Shown: positions 1-7,804, counted from the first letter of the stretch. The stretch: DNA of 64,000 nucleotides from Microbacterium oleivorans (GCF_013389665.1 NZ_CP058316.1:2542001-2606000), one strand, 5' to 3'. Notes: a model not told the origin generated them from the letters alone. A program made the numbers and translations.

Positions 1-63
1 GTGCCGGGCTGATCCGGGCGCCCCGGGGCCGGCGTCTCGGACATGTTGCCCCGACAACGACGA

Positions 64-106
64 CACCGCCGTCGTTCACCCCGGGCGGGGGCGAACGACG
101 GCGGTG
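64..106 (-). terminator. Hairpin downstream of DUF7882 gene
   Basis: A perfect 14-bp inverted repeat (64-77 and 93-106) with a 15-nt loop lies just past the stop of the minus-strand DUF7882 gene. There is no clear T-run, so intrinsic termination is inferred from position and stem strength. The remainder of 1-122 shows no convincing gene. Confidence 0.5.
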
Positions 107-122
107 CGACGGGGAGGTGGGG

Positions 123-479
123 TCAGGCGGGGACCTTCAGCCGCGGGACGCCCGCGGTGACCGGACGGAGCTCGCGCTGCGGCGCCGCAGGGATCTCCTG
201 GTCGAGGGCGACGACGAGCCCGGCGGACGAGGTCGCGGCATTGGCCATGTCGCGGATCGACTGGGGGTTGAGGACCTCCATGTCGGCGCTCTCGAAGACG
301 AACCGCAGCGGGATCGACGGCTGCAGCCAGATCGACGACCGGGTGTCGTCGGCGGTCCACGACATCATGAAGCTCTCGTTGCGGCGCAGCTTGGTCGCGA
401 TGACGACCTTGAGGTGCGCGAGCAGGCGGTCCGGGATCTCGATGCGCGTGTCGGAGTTTCCGTAGTGGAGCTGTCCCAT
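123..479 (-). CDS. DUF7882 family small protein (copy 1)
   Basis: A 118-aa protein beginning MGQLHYGNSDTRIEI, with the central LRRNESFMMSW segment that is also found (LRRNEPFMF) in the second copy at 5335-5634. This is a small actinobacterial family of unknown function. I chose the ATG at 479 because AGGAGGAC precedes it directly, and extending to 551 would run through the promoter. It diverges from a MarR regulator across a promoter region carrying two 13-bp palindromes, so regulation by that MarR protein is likely. No catalytic motif, signal peptide or membrane segment is visible. Confidence 0.8.
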   Translation of the reverse strand: MGQLHYGNSDTRIEIPDRLLAHLKVVIATKLRRNESFMMSWTADDTRSSIWLQPSIPLRFVFESADMEVLNPQSIRDMANAATSSAGLVVALDQEIPAAPQRELRPVTAGVPRLKVPA

Positions 480-531
480 GCTGTCCTCCTGAGATCGACG
501 GGGATGAGGAATCTGTGTGTCCCTCATTAAG

Positions 532-630
532 TATCTAGCCAGACAAGACACTTTCTGTCAATTCCTCGTTCTATGTATCTCGCCGCCTGTGAAAGACAGA
601 ATCTGTCATGCCCGGCTAGTGTTCTATGAT
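532..630. promoter_or_regulatory. Divergent promoters with two 13-bp palindromic operators
   Basis: On the minus strand a consensus -35 TTGACA (556-561) and TAGATA (532-537) are 18 nt apart, driving DUF7882. On the plus strand CTGTCA (603-608) and TATGAT (625-630) are 16 nt apart, driving marR. Palindromes GACACTTTCTGTC (547-559) and GACAGAATCTGTC (595-607) overlap the -35 region of each promoter. They share GACA-N3-TCTGTC. The natural reading is that the MarR protein represses both genes, which is inference. Confidence 0.65.
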
Positions 631-656
631 GTGGTTCGCGAGGAGGTGGCAACCCG

Positions 657-1169
657 ATGCCTCAAAATGTCGTCCGTCATGAAGGACTGCACCTGTACGC
701 CGACCAGCCGCGCGACGAGATCGGTCGCAAGCTGAGCGATGCCGTGCTGCGGCTGCGTCGCGCCGAGCAGGTTCAGGCCGGGCTCGCCGTGCGCGCCTCC
801 GAGCTGTCGGCCATCGACCTGACCGCACTGCGCTACCTCGTGCAGGGCCACCGGGACGGCCGCGACCTGGGACCGAAGGACCTCATCGTCATGCTCGCCA
901 CCTCGAGCGCCACGGTGACCAACGTCGTCGAGCGTCTGGCCTCGAAGGGCTACGTCGAGCGCGTGCAGCATCCCTCAGACCGCCGCGCGCACTATCTCGT
1001 CCCCACCCCCGAGGCCGTGACGCGCGTCGACGAGGCGTTCGCCGCGCATCATCGCGCGATCGTCACCGTCATCGACGAGCTCGACCCGGAGCGCGCCGCG
1101 GTCGCCGCCGACGTCATCGACCTCATCGCCCGCGCTCTCGACGACGTCGCCGCGCGATCCGGCGGCTGA
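657..1169 (+). CDS. MarR family transcriptional regulator
   Basis: A 170-aa protein with a winged helix-turn-helix at about residues 70-125 (LIVMLATSSATVTNVVERL, then the wing VQHPSDRRAHYLV), the usual MarR layout. AGGAGG at 641-646 fixes the ATG at 657. The N-terminal segment of about 50 residues is longer than in minimal MarR proteins, and no ligand can be predicted. It is divergent from the DUF7882 gene, and a palindrome overlaps its own -35, suggesting autoregulation. A similar MarR plus DUF7882 pairing recurs at 4885-5634. Confidence 0.9.
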   Translation: MPQNVVRHEGLHLYADQPRDEIGRKLSDAVLRLRRAEQVQAGLAVRASELSAIDLTALRYLVQGHRDGRDLGPKDLIVMLATSSATVTNVVERLASKGYVERVQHPSDRRAHYLVPTPEAVTRVDEAFAAHHRAIVTVIDELDPERAAVAADVIDLIARALDDVAARSGG

Positions 1170-1262
1170 CACCCGCCTCGACCCTCCGTACCTCACCCCG
1201 GGCTTCGGTGCCCGACCCGGCCGGTGGCGCGCCGGAGCGCACGCCGGCCGAGTGGGCGATCC

Positions 1263-1385
1263 TCAGCCGTCCTCGCCCTCGGCCTGCGAGGGGTGACCGG
1301 GCATCTCCTCGGGCGCCTGGCCGGTGTCGGGGTGTTCGGGATCTTCTCCCTCGGCCTGGCTGGGCTTGGCGTCGTCTCGCGACAT
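1263..1385 (-). CDS. Small acidic protein with repeated PSQAEGED motif
   Basis: A 40-aa ORF starting MSRDDAKPSQAEGEDPEH and ending PSQAEGEDG. The octapeptide PSQAEGED occurs at residues 8-15 and 32-39. The protein is strongly acidic and Pro-rich, has no hydrophobic stretch and is probably disordered. GAGAGGA lies about 7 nt before the ATG. It sits alone between marR and the rightward 1492 gene. I know no function. The clean start site and the exact internal repeat argue that it is expressed rather than random, but the small size limits certainty. Confidence 0.6.
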   Translation of the reverse strand: MSRDDAKPSQAEGEDPEHPDTGQAPEEMPGHPSQAEGEDG

Positions 1386-1479
1386 GTCGTCGTCCTCTCT
1401 CGGTGATGCGGTTTCCCGCCCTGGCTATCACGCATGCGCGGTCGTCGCCATCCCCTCGCCCTCGCGGGGCGAGCGTGCC

Positions 1480-1491
1480 TACGGTCGCCCT
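1480..1491 (+). promoter_or_regulatory. Leaderless -10 box for 1492 gene
   Basis: TACGGT at 1480-1485 is followed by exactly 6 nt and then the ATG at 1492. This spacing places the transcription start at or next to the start codon, as in several other genes of this window. Confidence 0.5.
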
Positions 1492-1707
1492 ATGTCCGAC
1501 TCATCCGAACTCCAGACCGACGAAGACAAGCGACGCGAGGAACTGCTGCGCGCCGGCGGCTCGACCGAGGCCGACGCCGCCCCTCGCATCGAGACCAGCG
1601 AGCACGACGGGATCACGCGCATCGACATCGCCGACACCGCGGCCGTGCGGCCCGGACCCGGGCCCGGCACCCCCGAGGCCGACGGCGACGCGGAGATGGC
1701 GCGGTGA
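1492..1707 (+). CDS. Hypothetical hydrophilic 71-aa protein
   Basis: Encodes a 71-residue charged protein (MSDSSELQTDEDKRREELL...) with a Pro/Gly-rich tail. The ATG is set by the leaderless -10 box 6 nt upstream; no Shine-Dalgarno is seen. Its stop overlaps the GTG of the alcohol dehydrogenase (GTGA), so the two are co-translated. No domain is recognised. Its role may be tied to the dehydrogenase, but only gene order supports this. Confidence 0.7.
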   Translation: MSDSSELQTDEDKRREELLRAGGSTEADAAPRIETSEHDGITRIDIADTAAVRPGPGPGTPEADGDAEMAR

Positions 1708-2879
1708 AGGCGCTCACCTGGCAGGGGCGGCGGAACGTCTCGGTGGACACCGTGCCCGATCCCGAGATCCTCGAACCGACCGATGCGATCGTCAAGATCA
1801 CCTCGACCGCCATCTGCGGGTCCGACCTGCATCTGTACGAGATCTTCGGGCCGTTCATCGACAGCGGCGACGTGCTCGGGCACGAGCCCATGGGCGTCGT
1901 CGTCGAGGTGGGGTCGGCCGTGACCGACCTGGCGGTCGGCGATCGCGTCGTCGTGCCGTTCAACATCTCATGCGGGCACTGCTTCATGTGCCGGCGCGGA
2001 CTGCAGTCGCAGTGCGAGACGACCCAGGTCACCGAGTACGGCAGCGGCGCCTCGCTGTTCGGCTACACCAAGCTGTACGGGCAGGTTCCGGGCGGTCAGG
2101 CCGAGTACCTGCGCGTGCCGCTGGCCGACTACAACCACATCCGGGTGGGCTCCGACCTCCCCGACGACCGATACCTGTTCCTCAGCGACATCCTCCCCAC
2201 CGCCTGGCAGGGGGTGGAGTACGCCGACGTCCCCGAAGGCGGCACCCTCGCCGTCATGGGGCTCGGCCCCGTGGGGCAGTTCGTCGCACGGGTCGGTGTC
2301 CACCGCGGCTATCGCGTCCTCGCCGTCGACCCGGTCCCGGAGCGTCGGGCGATGGCCGAGCGGCACGGGGCCGATGTGTTCGACCTCACCGACTCGGTCG
2401 TGGATGAACTGCGCGACCTGACGGATGGACGCGGAGCGGATGCCGTCGTCGACGCGGTCGGCATGGAGGCCCACGGCAACCCGGGCGTCTCTGCCGTGCA
2501 CAAGGCGATGGGGCTGCTGCCCGATGCGCTCGCCCAGAAGGTGATGGAGACCGCGGGGCTCGACCGGCTCGCCGCACTGCACGCATCGATCGACGTCGTC
2601 CGCCGTGGCGGCACCGTCTCGCTCAGCGGCGTGTACGCGGGCGAGGCCGACGCGCTCCCGATGAAGACGATGTTCGACAAGCAGGTGAGCCTGCGCATGG
2701 GACAGTGCAACGTCAAGCGCTGGATCGACGACCTGCTGCCCCTCGTCGAGGATCCCGCCGACCCGCTGGGCGTGATGGATCTCACCACCCATCGTGCGCC
2801 GCTGGCCGACGCGCCGGCGCTGTACGAGATGTTCCAGAAGAAGCAGGACGGCTGCATCAAGGTGGTGCTCCAGCCGTGA
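1704..2879 (+). CDS. Zinc-dependent alcohol dehydrogenase (FdhA/threonine dehydrogenase-like MDR)
   Basis: A 391-aa medium-chain dehydrogenase. The catalytic zinc site is seen as CGSDLH near residue 37 and GHEPMG near residue 61. The structural zinc site follows as CGHCFMCRRGLQSQC near residues 92-106. The Rossmann motif GLGPVG lies near residue 188. The long insertion after DAVGMEAHG is typical of the glutathione-independent formaldehyde dehydrogenase-like branch that uses NAD. The GTG start overlaps the upstream stop. The substrate cannot be told from sequence. The next gene, an SRPBCC protein, follows after 24 bp. Confidence 0.9.
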   Translation: MKALTWQGRRNVSVDTVPDPEILEPTDAIVKITSTAICGSDLHLYEIFGPFIDSGDVLGHEPMGVVVEVGSAVTDLAVGDRVVVPFNISCGHCFMCRRGLQSQCETTQVTEYGSGASLFGYTKLYGQVPGGQAEYLRVPLADYNHIRVGSDLPDDRYLFLSDILPTAWQGVEYADVPEGGTLAVMGLGPVGQFVARVGVHRGYRVLAVDPVPERRAMAERHGADVFDLTDSVVDELRDLTDGRGADAVVDAVGMEAHGNPGVSAVHKAMGLLPDALAQKVMETAGLDRLAALHASIDVVRRGGTVSLSGVYAGEADALPMKTMFDKQVSLRMGQCNVKRWIDDLLPLVEDPADPLGVMDLTTHRAPLADAPALYEMFQKKQDGCIKVVLQP

Positions 2880-2903
2880 ACGCCGTCGAGCGGAGCGGCG
2901 ACC

Positions 2904-3344
2904 ATGGCGCGTAACGTACGGGTCATGCGGTGCGCCCCCGAGGACGTCTTCGCCGTGGTCAACGACGGCTGGTTGTTCCCGGCGTGGGTCGTGGGGGCCT
3001 CACGGATGCGCGAGGTCGCGGCATCCTGGCCGACGGTGGGCTCACGGCTGCACCACTCCTTCGGCGTCTGGCCGTTCCTGATCGACGACAGCACCTCGGT
3101 GCTCGAGTTCGACCCGCCGCACCGCATGGTGATGCAGGCGCGCGGCTGGCCGATCGGAGAGGCCCGCATCACGCTCGACGTGAAGGCGCGTGAGGACGGA
3201 TGCGTCGTCCGCCTGCAGGAGTTCGCGGCGGAGGGTCCGGGGTCCTTCATCCCGCAGCCCCTGCTCGACGTGCCCCTGTCGTGGCGCAACGCCGAGACCC
3301 TGCGGCGTCTCGCCCATCTCGCCGAGGGCGGCGCCGGTCGGTGA
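2904..3344 (+). CDS. SRPBCC (START-like) family protein
   Basis: A 146-aa protein with the polyketide-cyclase/START-like pattern: an N-terminal strand (ARNVRVMRCAPEDVFAVV), a WF/LWP-type middle and a C-terminal helix. Such folds bind hydrophobic ligands in a helix-grip cavity. It overlaps the next gene by 4 bp (GTGA) and lies between an alcohol dehydrogenase and a phytoene-desaturase-like flavoprotein. This suggests a short lipid or isoprenoid redox operon, though no substrate can be assigned. Confidence 0.8.
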   Translation: MARNVRVMRCAPEDVFAVVNDGWLFPAWVVGASRMREVAASWPTVGSRLHHSFGVWPFLIDDSTSVLEFDPPHRMVMQARGWPIGEARITLDVKAREDGCVVRLQEFAAEGPGSFIPQPLLDVPLSWRNAETLRRLAHLAEGGAGR

Positions 3345-4795
3345 GAGACGACTACGACGCGGTCATCGTCGGCTCCGGCCCCAACGGGCTCGCCGCCGCC
3401 GTCACGCTCGCCCGTGCGGGACTGGCGGTGGCGGTGTTCGAGGCCGAGGACCATTTCGGCGGCGGAGCGGCGACGGGGGAGATCACCCGGCCCGGGTACC
3501 TCCATGATCTCTGCTCGGCGGTTCATCCGCTCGCGTTCGAGTCCGGATTCTTCCGCGAGTTCGGTCTGCGGCGACGGGTGGACTTCGTCGTACCCGATGT
3601 GTCGTACGCGCACCCCCTCGACGACGGGGCGGCCCTGGCCCATCGCGACCTCGATCGCACCGCCGAGGGACTGGGCCGCGACGGTCGCGCCTACGCCCGT
3701 CTCATGCGCCCCCTCGTCGACCGGGTACGCGGTGTCGCCGATTTCACCGGCGGCTCGCTGCTGAGGATGCCGGGGGACCCGGTCGCGGTGGGATGGTTCG
3801 GGGCGCGCACCCTCGAGCAGGGCACGCCGGCGTGGCGGCTGCGCTTCCGCGAGGAGGCGGCGCCCGCGCTCGTGACAGGCGTGGCCGCGCACACGATCCT
3901 CGGGCTCCCGAGTCTGGCCGCGGCCGGCGGCGGCCTGACGCTGGCCACCTATGGCCACGCACAGGGCTGGCCGATCCCGGTGGGCGGCAGCGGGGCGATC
4001 GTCGCGGCCATGGTCGACGACATCCGCGCTCACGGCGGTGAGCTGTTCTCGGGGCATCGCGTCCGCTCGCTCGACGAGCTGCCGTCCTCGCGGGCCGTCC
4101 TCCTCGACGTGACGCCCCGCGCGCTCATCCAGATGAGCGGGGAACGAATGCCGCTGCGGTACCGGCGCCGCCTCGAACGCTTCCGCTACGGCGGGGCGGT
4201 CGCCAAGGTCGACTTCGCCCTCTCGGCCCCGGTGCCCTGGCGCGATCCGGCCGTCGCCGCCAGTGGCACCGTACACGTGGGCGGCACCCGGGCGGAGATC
4301 GCCGTCTCCGAGAACGCGGTGAGGGCGGGGCGCCTTCCCGAGTCGCCGTATGCGCTGGTCGCGCAGCCCTCGCTGTTCGACGGCACCCGCGCCCCCGCCG
4401 GGCACCACACGCTGTGGGCGTACACGCACGTCCCCGCCGACAGCACGGCCGACCGCACCGAGGCCATCGTCCGCCAGATCGAACGGTTCGCCCCGGGCTT
4501 CCGCGACACGATCATCGCCACCCACACCGAGACGGCCCAGCAGGTCGCCGGCCGGAATCTCAACTATCCCGGCGGCGACATCTCGGCCGGGGTGCCCTCG
4601 CTCGATCAGCTGATCGCCCGTCCGGTGCTCGCCCGCGACCCCTGGCGGACGCCCATGCCAGGGGTCTACCTGTGCTCGGCTTCGACGAGCCCGGGACCGG
4701 GCGTCCACGGCCTCGGCGGTTGGTGGGCCGCGCTGAGCGCCCTGCGGCACGAGTTCGCCGTGCGCGCCCGACCCGACCTCTCACCCCGCCCCTAG
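3341..4795 (+). CDS. FAD-dependent oxidoreductase, phytoene desaturase-like
   Basis: A 484-aa flavoprotein. It starts with a dinucleotide-binding motif (VIVGSGPNGLAAAV) and ends with a second FAD-contact segment (GVYLCSASTSPGPGVHGLGG), the signature order of the NAD(P)/FAD-dependent amine oxidase/phytoene desaturase (PDSH/CrtI-like) superfamily. The GTG start overlaps the SRPBCC stop. No other carotenoid gene (crtB, crtE) is nearby, so a carotenoid role is not supported. It could act on another lipid, together with the co-transcribed dehydrogenase and START-like protein. Confidence 0.85.
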   Translation: MRDDYDAVIVGSGPNGLAAAVTLARAGLAVAVFEAEDHFGGGAATGEITRPGYLHDLCSAVHPLAFESGFFREFGLRRRVDFVVPDVSYAHPLDDGAALAHRDLDRTAEGLGRDGRAYARLMRPLVDRVRGVADFTGGSLLRMPGDPVAVGWFGARTLEQGTPAWRLRFREEAAPALVTGVAAHTILGLPSLAAAGGGLTLATYGHAQGWPIPVGGSGAIVAAMVDDIRAHGGELFSGHRVRSLDELPSSRAVLLDVTPRALIQMSGERMPLRYRRRLERFRYGGAVAKVDFALSAPVPWRDPAVAASGTVHVGGTRAEIAVSENAVRAGRLPESPYALVAQPSLFDGTRAPAGHHTLWAYTHVPADSTADRTEAIVRQIERFAPGFRDTIIATHTETAQQVAGRNLNYPGGDISAGVPSLDQLIARPVLARDPWRTPMPGVYLCSASTSPGPGVHGLGGWWAALSALRHEFAVRARPDLSPRP

Positions 4796-4884
4796 GGCGG
4801 GCGGGTAGCCGAGTCAAGTGCGCCGACGTGCGCGGGGCGGGCTTCTACAGTGGACGGATCATGCCGTCTACGGGAGGTTCCACC

Positions 4885-5331
4885 GTGTCCGATCCGTCCG
4901 AGCCCGAGTCCGTCGCTCGTGCCGTGGAGAGGCTGCGTCTCGCCGAGGCGAGTCTGGCCCGGCGCCGGCAGAGCGACTGCGGTCCGAGTGAGACGGCGCG
5001 GGCGGCCATGCGCATCGTGTACGACAGCGCGGATGCCGGGAAGCGCGTCACGCCGACCGACATCGCTGCCACCCTCGGCGTCTCGACGCCCACCGCCACC
5101 ACGATGCTCAAGCGACTCCACGACGGCGGGCTCGTCGCATTCGAGCGCAACCCCGACGACGGGCGCAGCAAGTACGTCGTCCCGACGGATCGGAACTCCG
5201 ACGTCGAGGGCGTCGATCCCCTCACGCGGCGCGTACGCGATATGGCGCGTGCGCTCGACGACGACACCTCGGCGAAGCTGACGGCCATGCTCGACGCGAT
5301 CGCCGACGCGGTCGACGAGGAGTGCCGCTGA
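4885..5331 (+). CDS. MarR family transcriptional regulator
   Basis: A 148-aa winged-helix regulator. The recognition region VTPTDIAATLGVSTPTATTM and the wing FERNPDDGRSKYVV lie at about residues 54-100. I set the start at GTG 4885 because GGGAGG (4872-4877) is 7 nt upstream; an in-frame ATG at 4861 lacks a good site. A TACAGT -10 box is at 4847-4852. It converges on the second DUF7882 gene with only 3 bp between stops. A 26-bp palindrome in front of that gene is a plausible operator for this regulator. Confidence 0.85.
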   Translation: MSDPSEPESVARAVERLRLAEASLARRRQSDCGPSETARAAMRIVYDSADAGKRVTPTDIAATLGVSTPTATTMLKRLHDGGLVAFERNPDDGRSKYVVPTDRNSDVEGVDPLTRRVRDMARALDDDTSAKLTAMLDAIADAVDEECR

Positions 5332-5334
5332 GGC

Positions 5335-5634
5335 TCAGCCCTCGGTCGAGGGCGGCTCCGGCACGACGCGCAGCCCGTTGGCTCCGCCGGCCTCGATCAT
5401 GAGCGCCTCGACCCAGTGGCGGTTGATGGTCGGGGGCCGACTGCCGCTGAAGAGGAACACGATGGGCACAGCCGGGTGCACCCACACGCTGAACAGTCCG
5501 TTGTCGATCGAGCGGTGGAACATGAAGGGCTCGTTGCGGCGCAGTTTGTTCATGAAGACGACGCGGAGATGCGCCAGCAGACGGTCTTCGACGTCGAACG
5601 TCCGTCCCTGGCTTCCGTAAACGAGTGAACCCAC
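5335..5634 (-). CDS. DUF7882 family small protein (copy 2)
   Basis: A 99-aa protein sharing the family pattern of copy 1 at 123-479: MGSLVYG, then DRLLAHLRVV, then LRRNEPFMF, then a hydrophobic VWVHPAVPIVFLF strand. By eye roughly 40 percent of positions match copy 1. Function unknown; the alternation of strands and the lack of catalytic residues suggest a small beta-rich binding protein. A 26-bp perfect palindrome begins 27 bp before its start. It converges with the MarR gene at 4885-5331. Confidence 0.8.
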   Translation of the reverse strand: MGSLVYGSQGRTFDVEDRLLAHLRVVFMNKLRRNEPFMFHRSIDNGLFSVWVHPAVPIVFLFSGSRPPTINRHWVEALMIEAGGANGLRVVPEPPSTEG

Positions 5635-5660
5635 GAACGAGAGGGTACGCGCGGGGTCGT

Positions 5661-5686
5661 GGCTAACTAATTCCGGTTAGTTAGCC
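5661..5686. promoter_or_regulatory. Palindromic operator with 10-bp arms
   Basis: GGCTAACTAA (5661-5670), a 6-nt spacer and TTAGTTAGCC (5677-5686) form a perfect inverted repeat between the divergent genes 5335-5634 and 5793-6101. A second weaker inverted repeat, TAGTCA (5691-5696) and TGACTA (5707-5712), carries related half-sites. A MarR-type repressor is the likely ligand, by inference from the neighbour at 4885. Confidence 0.7.
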
Positions 5687-5792
5687 GAACTAGTCAGCTG
5701 GAGCGGTGACTAACGGGGCCGAGCTCGCGTGTCAAGTGGCTCGGTGATCGGTCGGTCCGGGTCCACACTCGGATGACGAGAACGGAGTCGTC

Positions 5793-6101
5793 ATGGTCCT
5801 GGACATGTCACCGATCGCCCGCAAGCCGAGCGCCCTCCGGTTGGCCACCTCCGACGCTCTTCGCCAGCTCCCCACCCGGCGCCCGGAACCGGCGCGCACG
5901 GACGCGGCCGTGTGCTGGGAGCTCGTGGACGTCGACCGGTACGAGGTGCGCGAAGGTCAGGTCGTCCTCGGCTACATCGACGTGGTCGGCGCGGTGTACG
6001 TCGCGCTGGGAGGTCCGTGGTATTCGGCGAGCGTGGAGCTGCGACAGACGCTGCGCTTCGAGGACGCCGTGCAGACCCTGCGTTCGACGCGACGGCATTG
6101 A
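5793..6101 (+). CDS. Hypothetical protein, 102 aa
   Basis: An unrecognised 102-aa protein (MVLDMSPIARKPSALRLATSD...) with a C-terminal half rich in alternating hydrophobic residues (VVLGYIDVVGAVYVALGG). GGAG about 8 nt before the ATG supports the start; an internal Met at residue 5 is an alternative. It lies downstream of the 26-bp palindrome, so it may belong to the same regulon as the DUF7882 gene read the other way. No domain, signal peptide or clear membrane helix is present. Confidence 0.65.
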   Translation: MVLDMSPIARKPSALRLATSDALRQLPTRRPEPARTDAAVCWELVDVDRYEVREGQVVLGYIDVVGAVYVALGGPWYSASVELRQTLRFEDAVQTLRSTRRH

Positions 6102-6114
6102 CCCCGCGCCTCCG

Positions 6115-6126
6115 TAGGCTGGAGGC
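6115..6126 (+). promoter_or_regulatory. Leaderless -10 box for Gfo/Idh/MocA gene
   Basis: TAGGCT at 6115-6120 is followed by 6 nt (GGAGGC) and then the ATG at 6127. The 6 nt resemble a ribosome site but touch the start codon, so leaderless initiation is the better reading. Confidence 0.45.
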
Positions 6127-7104
6127 ATGATCCGCGTAGCGACCGTCGGCACGAGCGTCATCACCGACGCCTTCATCGGGGCGGTCTCGCGCACCCCCGG
6201 CATCGAGGTGGCGGCCGTGTCGTCGCGCGATGAGGCCAAGGCCCGCGCCTTCGCCGACCGGCTCGGAGTGGCCGGTGCCTACGGCGGCCTCGACGCGGTT
6301 CTCGCGGCGGGCGACATCGACGCCGTGTACATCGGATCACCCAACTCCGCCCACGGCGGTCAGGTCGCCGCGGCCATCGACGCCGGCAAGCACGTGCTCG
6401 TCGAGAAGCCCGCCGTCGGCACGGCGGAGGAGTGGGACGGCCTGGTCGTGCGCGCGCGGGCGGCCGGGGTGGTCGTCGTCGAGGCGATGCGGACGGCCTA
6501 CGACCCGGGCATGGCCGCGGTGAGCGAGGCCGTCGCCTCGCTCGGCCCGGTGCGGCGTGCCTCGTTCCACTACTCCAAGCGGTCGTCGCGCTACGACGCG
6601 GTGCTCGCCGGCGACGTCCCCAACATCTTCGATCCCGCCATGGGCGGAGGCGCGCTCGCCGATCTCGGCGTCTACGGCGTCCACGCCGCGATCCTGCTCT
6701 TCGGCGAGCCCACGCGCGTCGAGGCATCGTCGGTGCCGATCGTCACGGGCGTCGACGGGGCCGGCGTCGCGCTGCTGACCTACTCCGGGCTCGTGGTCGA
6801 TGTCGCCTACTCGAAGATCACCACCTCCACGCGGCCGAGTGAGATCCAAGGCGAGGCGGCGACGCTCGTCATCGACCACCTCGCCAGCCCGCGCCTGCTC
6901 ACCCGCATCGACGGGGCCGCGACGACCGAGACGGTCGTCCCGGGGCCGGTGGACACCCTCGACGGCGAGGTGGCGCGTTTCGTCGACCTCGTCGCGCTCG
7001 GGGGATCCGTCGCAGCGGATGCGGCAGCGGTGGATCAGGCGCGCACGGCGGCCACGCTGCGCACGCTCGAGCGGATCCGGGCGGCGGCCGTCACGACGCG
7101 CTGA
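6127..7104 (+). CDS. Gfo/Idh/MocA family NAD(P)-dependent oxidoreductase
   Basis: A 325-aa protein with an N-terminal Rossmann domain (IRVATVGTSVITDAFIGAV; VYIGSPNSAHG) and the family EKP motif (LVEKPAVGTAEEW) near residues 97-110. A C-terminal alpha/beta substrate domain contains GGGALADLGVYGVHAA. These enzymes oxidise or dehydrate sugars, inositols and similar polyols. The nearby genes give no pathway, so the substrate is open. The length is normal for the family. Confidence 0.88.
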   Translation: MIRVATVGTSVITDAFIGAVSRTPGIEVAAVSSRDEAKARAFADRLGVAGAYGGLDAVLAAGDIDAVYIGSPNSAHGGQVAAAIDAGKHVLVEKPAVGTAEEWDGLVVRARAAGVVVVEAMRTAYDPGMAAVSEAVASLGPVRRASFHYSKRSSRYDAVLAGDVPNIFDPAMGGGALADLGVYGVHAAILLFGEPTRVEASSVPIVTGVDGAGVALLTYSGLVVDVAYSKITTSTRPSEIQGEAATLVIDHLASPRLLTRIDGAATTETVVPGPVDTLDGEVARFVDLVALGGSVAADAAAVDQARTAATLRTLERIRAAAVTTR

Positions 7105-7185
7105 CTTCCGCGTGCGGCTGGAACACCCCGGTCTCCGCCTGTCAAGGCCCTGTGACTGCGGGGGAGCGGCCTGCATCGTCGAATC

Positions 7186-7479
7186 ATGCACCACACGGGA
7201 TTGCGTTGGGATGAGATCGCCGAGGATGCCTGGAGGGTCTGCGACCCTTCCCGTCCCGCCTCCGACGCCGACGCCGTGATCGCCTACGTGGAGCGCCGCA
7301 ATGACGGGGTGTTCGAGATCGTCTGGCTCTGCGGCACCGCGGGGACCGAGACGTTCGCGTCGCTCGAGGTCGCGGAACGGGCTGTCACGCAGCGGTACGC
7401 CGCAGCGCGGCAGGTGACGTCGCCGATGTCGACGAAGCCCGTGCCCATCGCGCACCGGCCGCCATTGTCGACGAGCTGA
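7186..7479 (+). CDS. Hypothetical protein, 97 aa
   Basis: A 97-aa protein (MHHTGLRWDEIAEDAWRVCDPS...) with codon use like its neighbours but no recognised domain. The central part has the strand pattern of a small alpha/beta protein (VIAYVERRNDGVFEIVWL). The ATG lacks a strong ribosome site. It is convergent with the damaged cinA gene. Confidence 0.6.
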   Translation: MHHTGLRWDEIAEDAWRVCDPSRPASDADAVIAYVERRNDGVFEIVWLCGTAGTETFASLEVAERAVTQRYAAARQVTSPMSTKPVPIAHRPPLSTS

Positions 7480-7514
7480 CGGGATGCCGCGCCGTCAGCG
7501 CCGCGGCATCCGAC

Positions 7515-7804
7515 TCAGCAGCAGGTCGTGACGGACATGGCGAGATCGGCCCGACGAGCTCCCGCACGCCGGCCGCCAGCTGCTCCGCGCACTCCGCCGA
7601 GCACGGGTCGACGCCCTCGCGAAGGCCGAGGACGCGGTGTTTCGTGGCGGTCCCATAAGCCACGACGCCCCCGGCGAACCACTCGCTGGCGCCCTCGGCG
7701 ACTCCGATCGCTACGGCGAGGTTGCCGGAGGTGAGTGATTCGGCGACGGCGACGACGGTCCCCGTGTCCTGTGCGCGGCGGGCGAGTTCTTCGATGTCGG
7801 TCAT
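7515..7804 (-). pseudogene. CinA family (nicotinamide-nucleotide amidase-like) fragment, frameshifted and truncated
   Basis: From ATG 7804 (AGGAGGAAGC before it) the frame reads MTDIEELARRAQDTG, AVAESLTSGNLA and WFAGGVVAYGTATKHRVLG, the CinA C-terminal amidase domain. At about 7546-7552 the frame changes: the original frame runs on with unrelated low-quality sequence to 7385, while the +1 frame supplies RADLAMSVTTCC and stops at 7515. The usual motif after the ALAV(S/T)VTG strand, GGPDP, is missing. I read this as a single-base indel plus loss of the C-terminal third, so the enzyme is probably inactive. Confidence 0.65.

Noticed and set aside
2309-4750. 813-aa minus-strand ORF opposite the alcohol dehydrogenase and flavoprotein
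   Set aside because: Shadow frame with no recognisable fold.
3341-4795. Carotenoid pathway gene call for the flavoprotein
   Set aside because: The CrtI-like fold is seen, but no crtB, crtE or other carotenoid gene is in the area, so no such role is claimed.
7385-7514. C-terminal part of the 7385-7804 frame as a true CinA tail
   Set aside because: The residues after ELVGP match no CinA feature and overlap the plus-strand gene 7186-7479; the +1 frame carries the expected ADLA segment.
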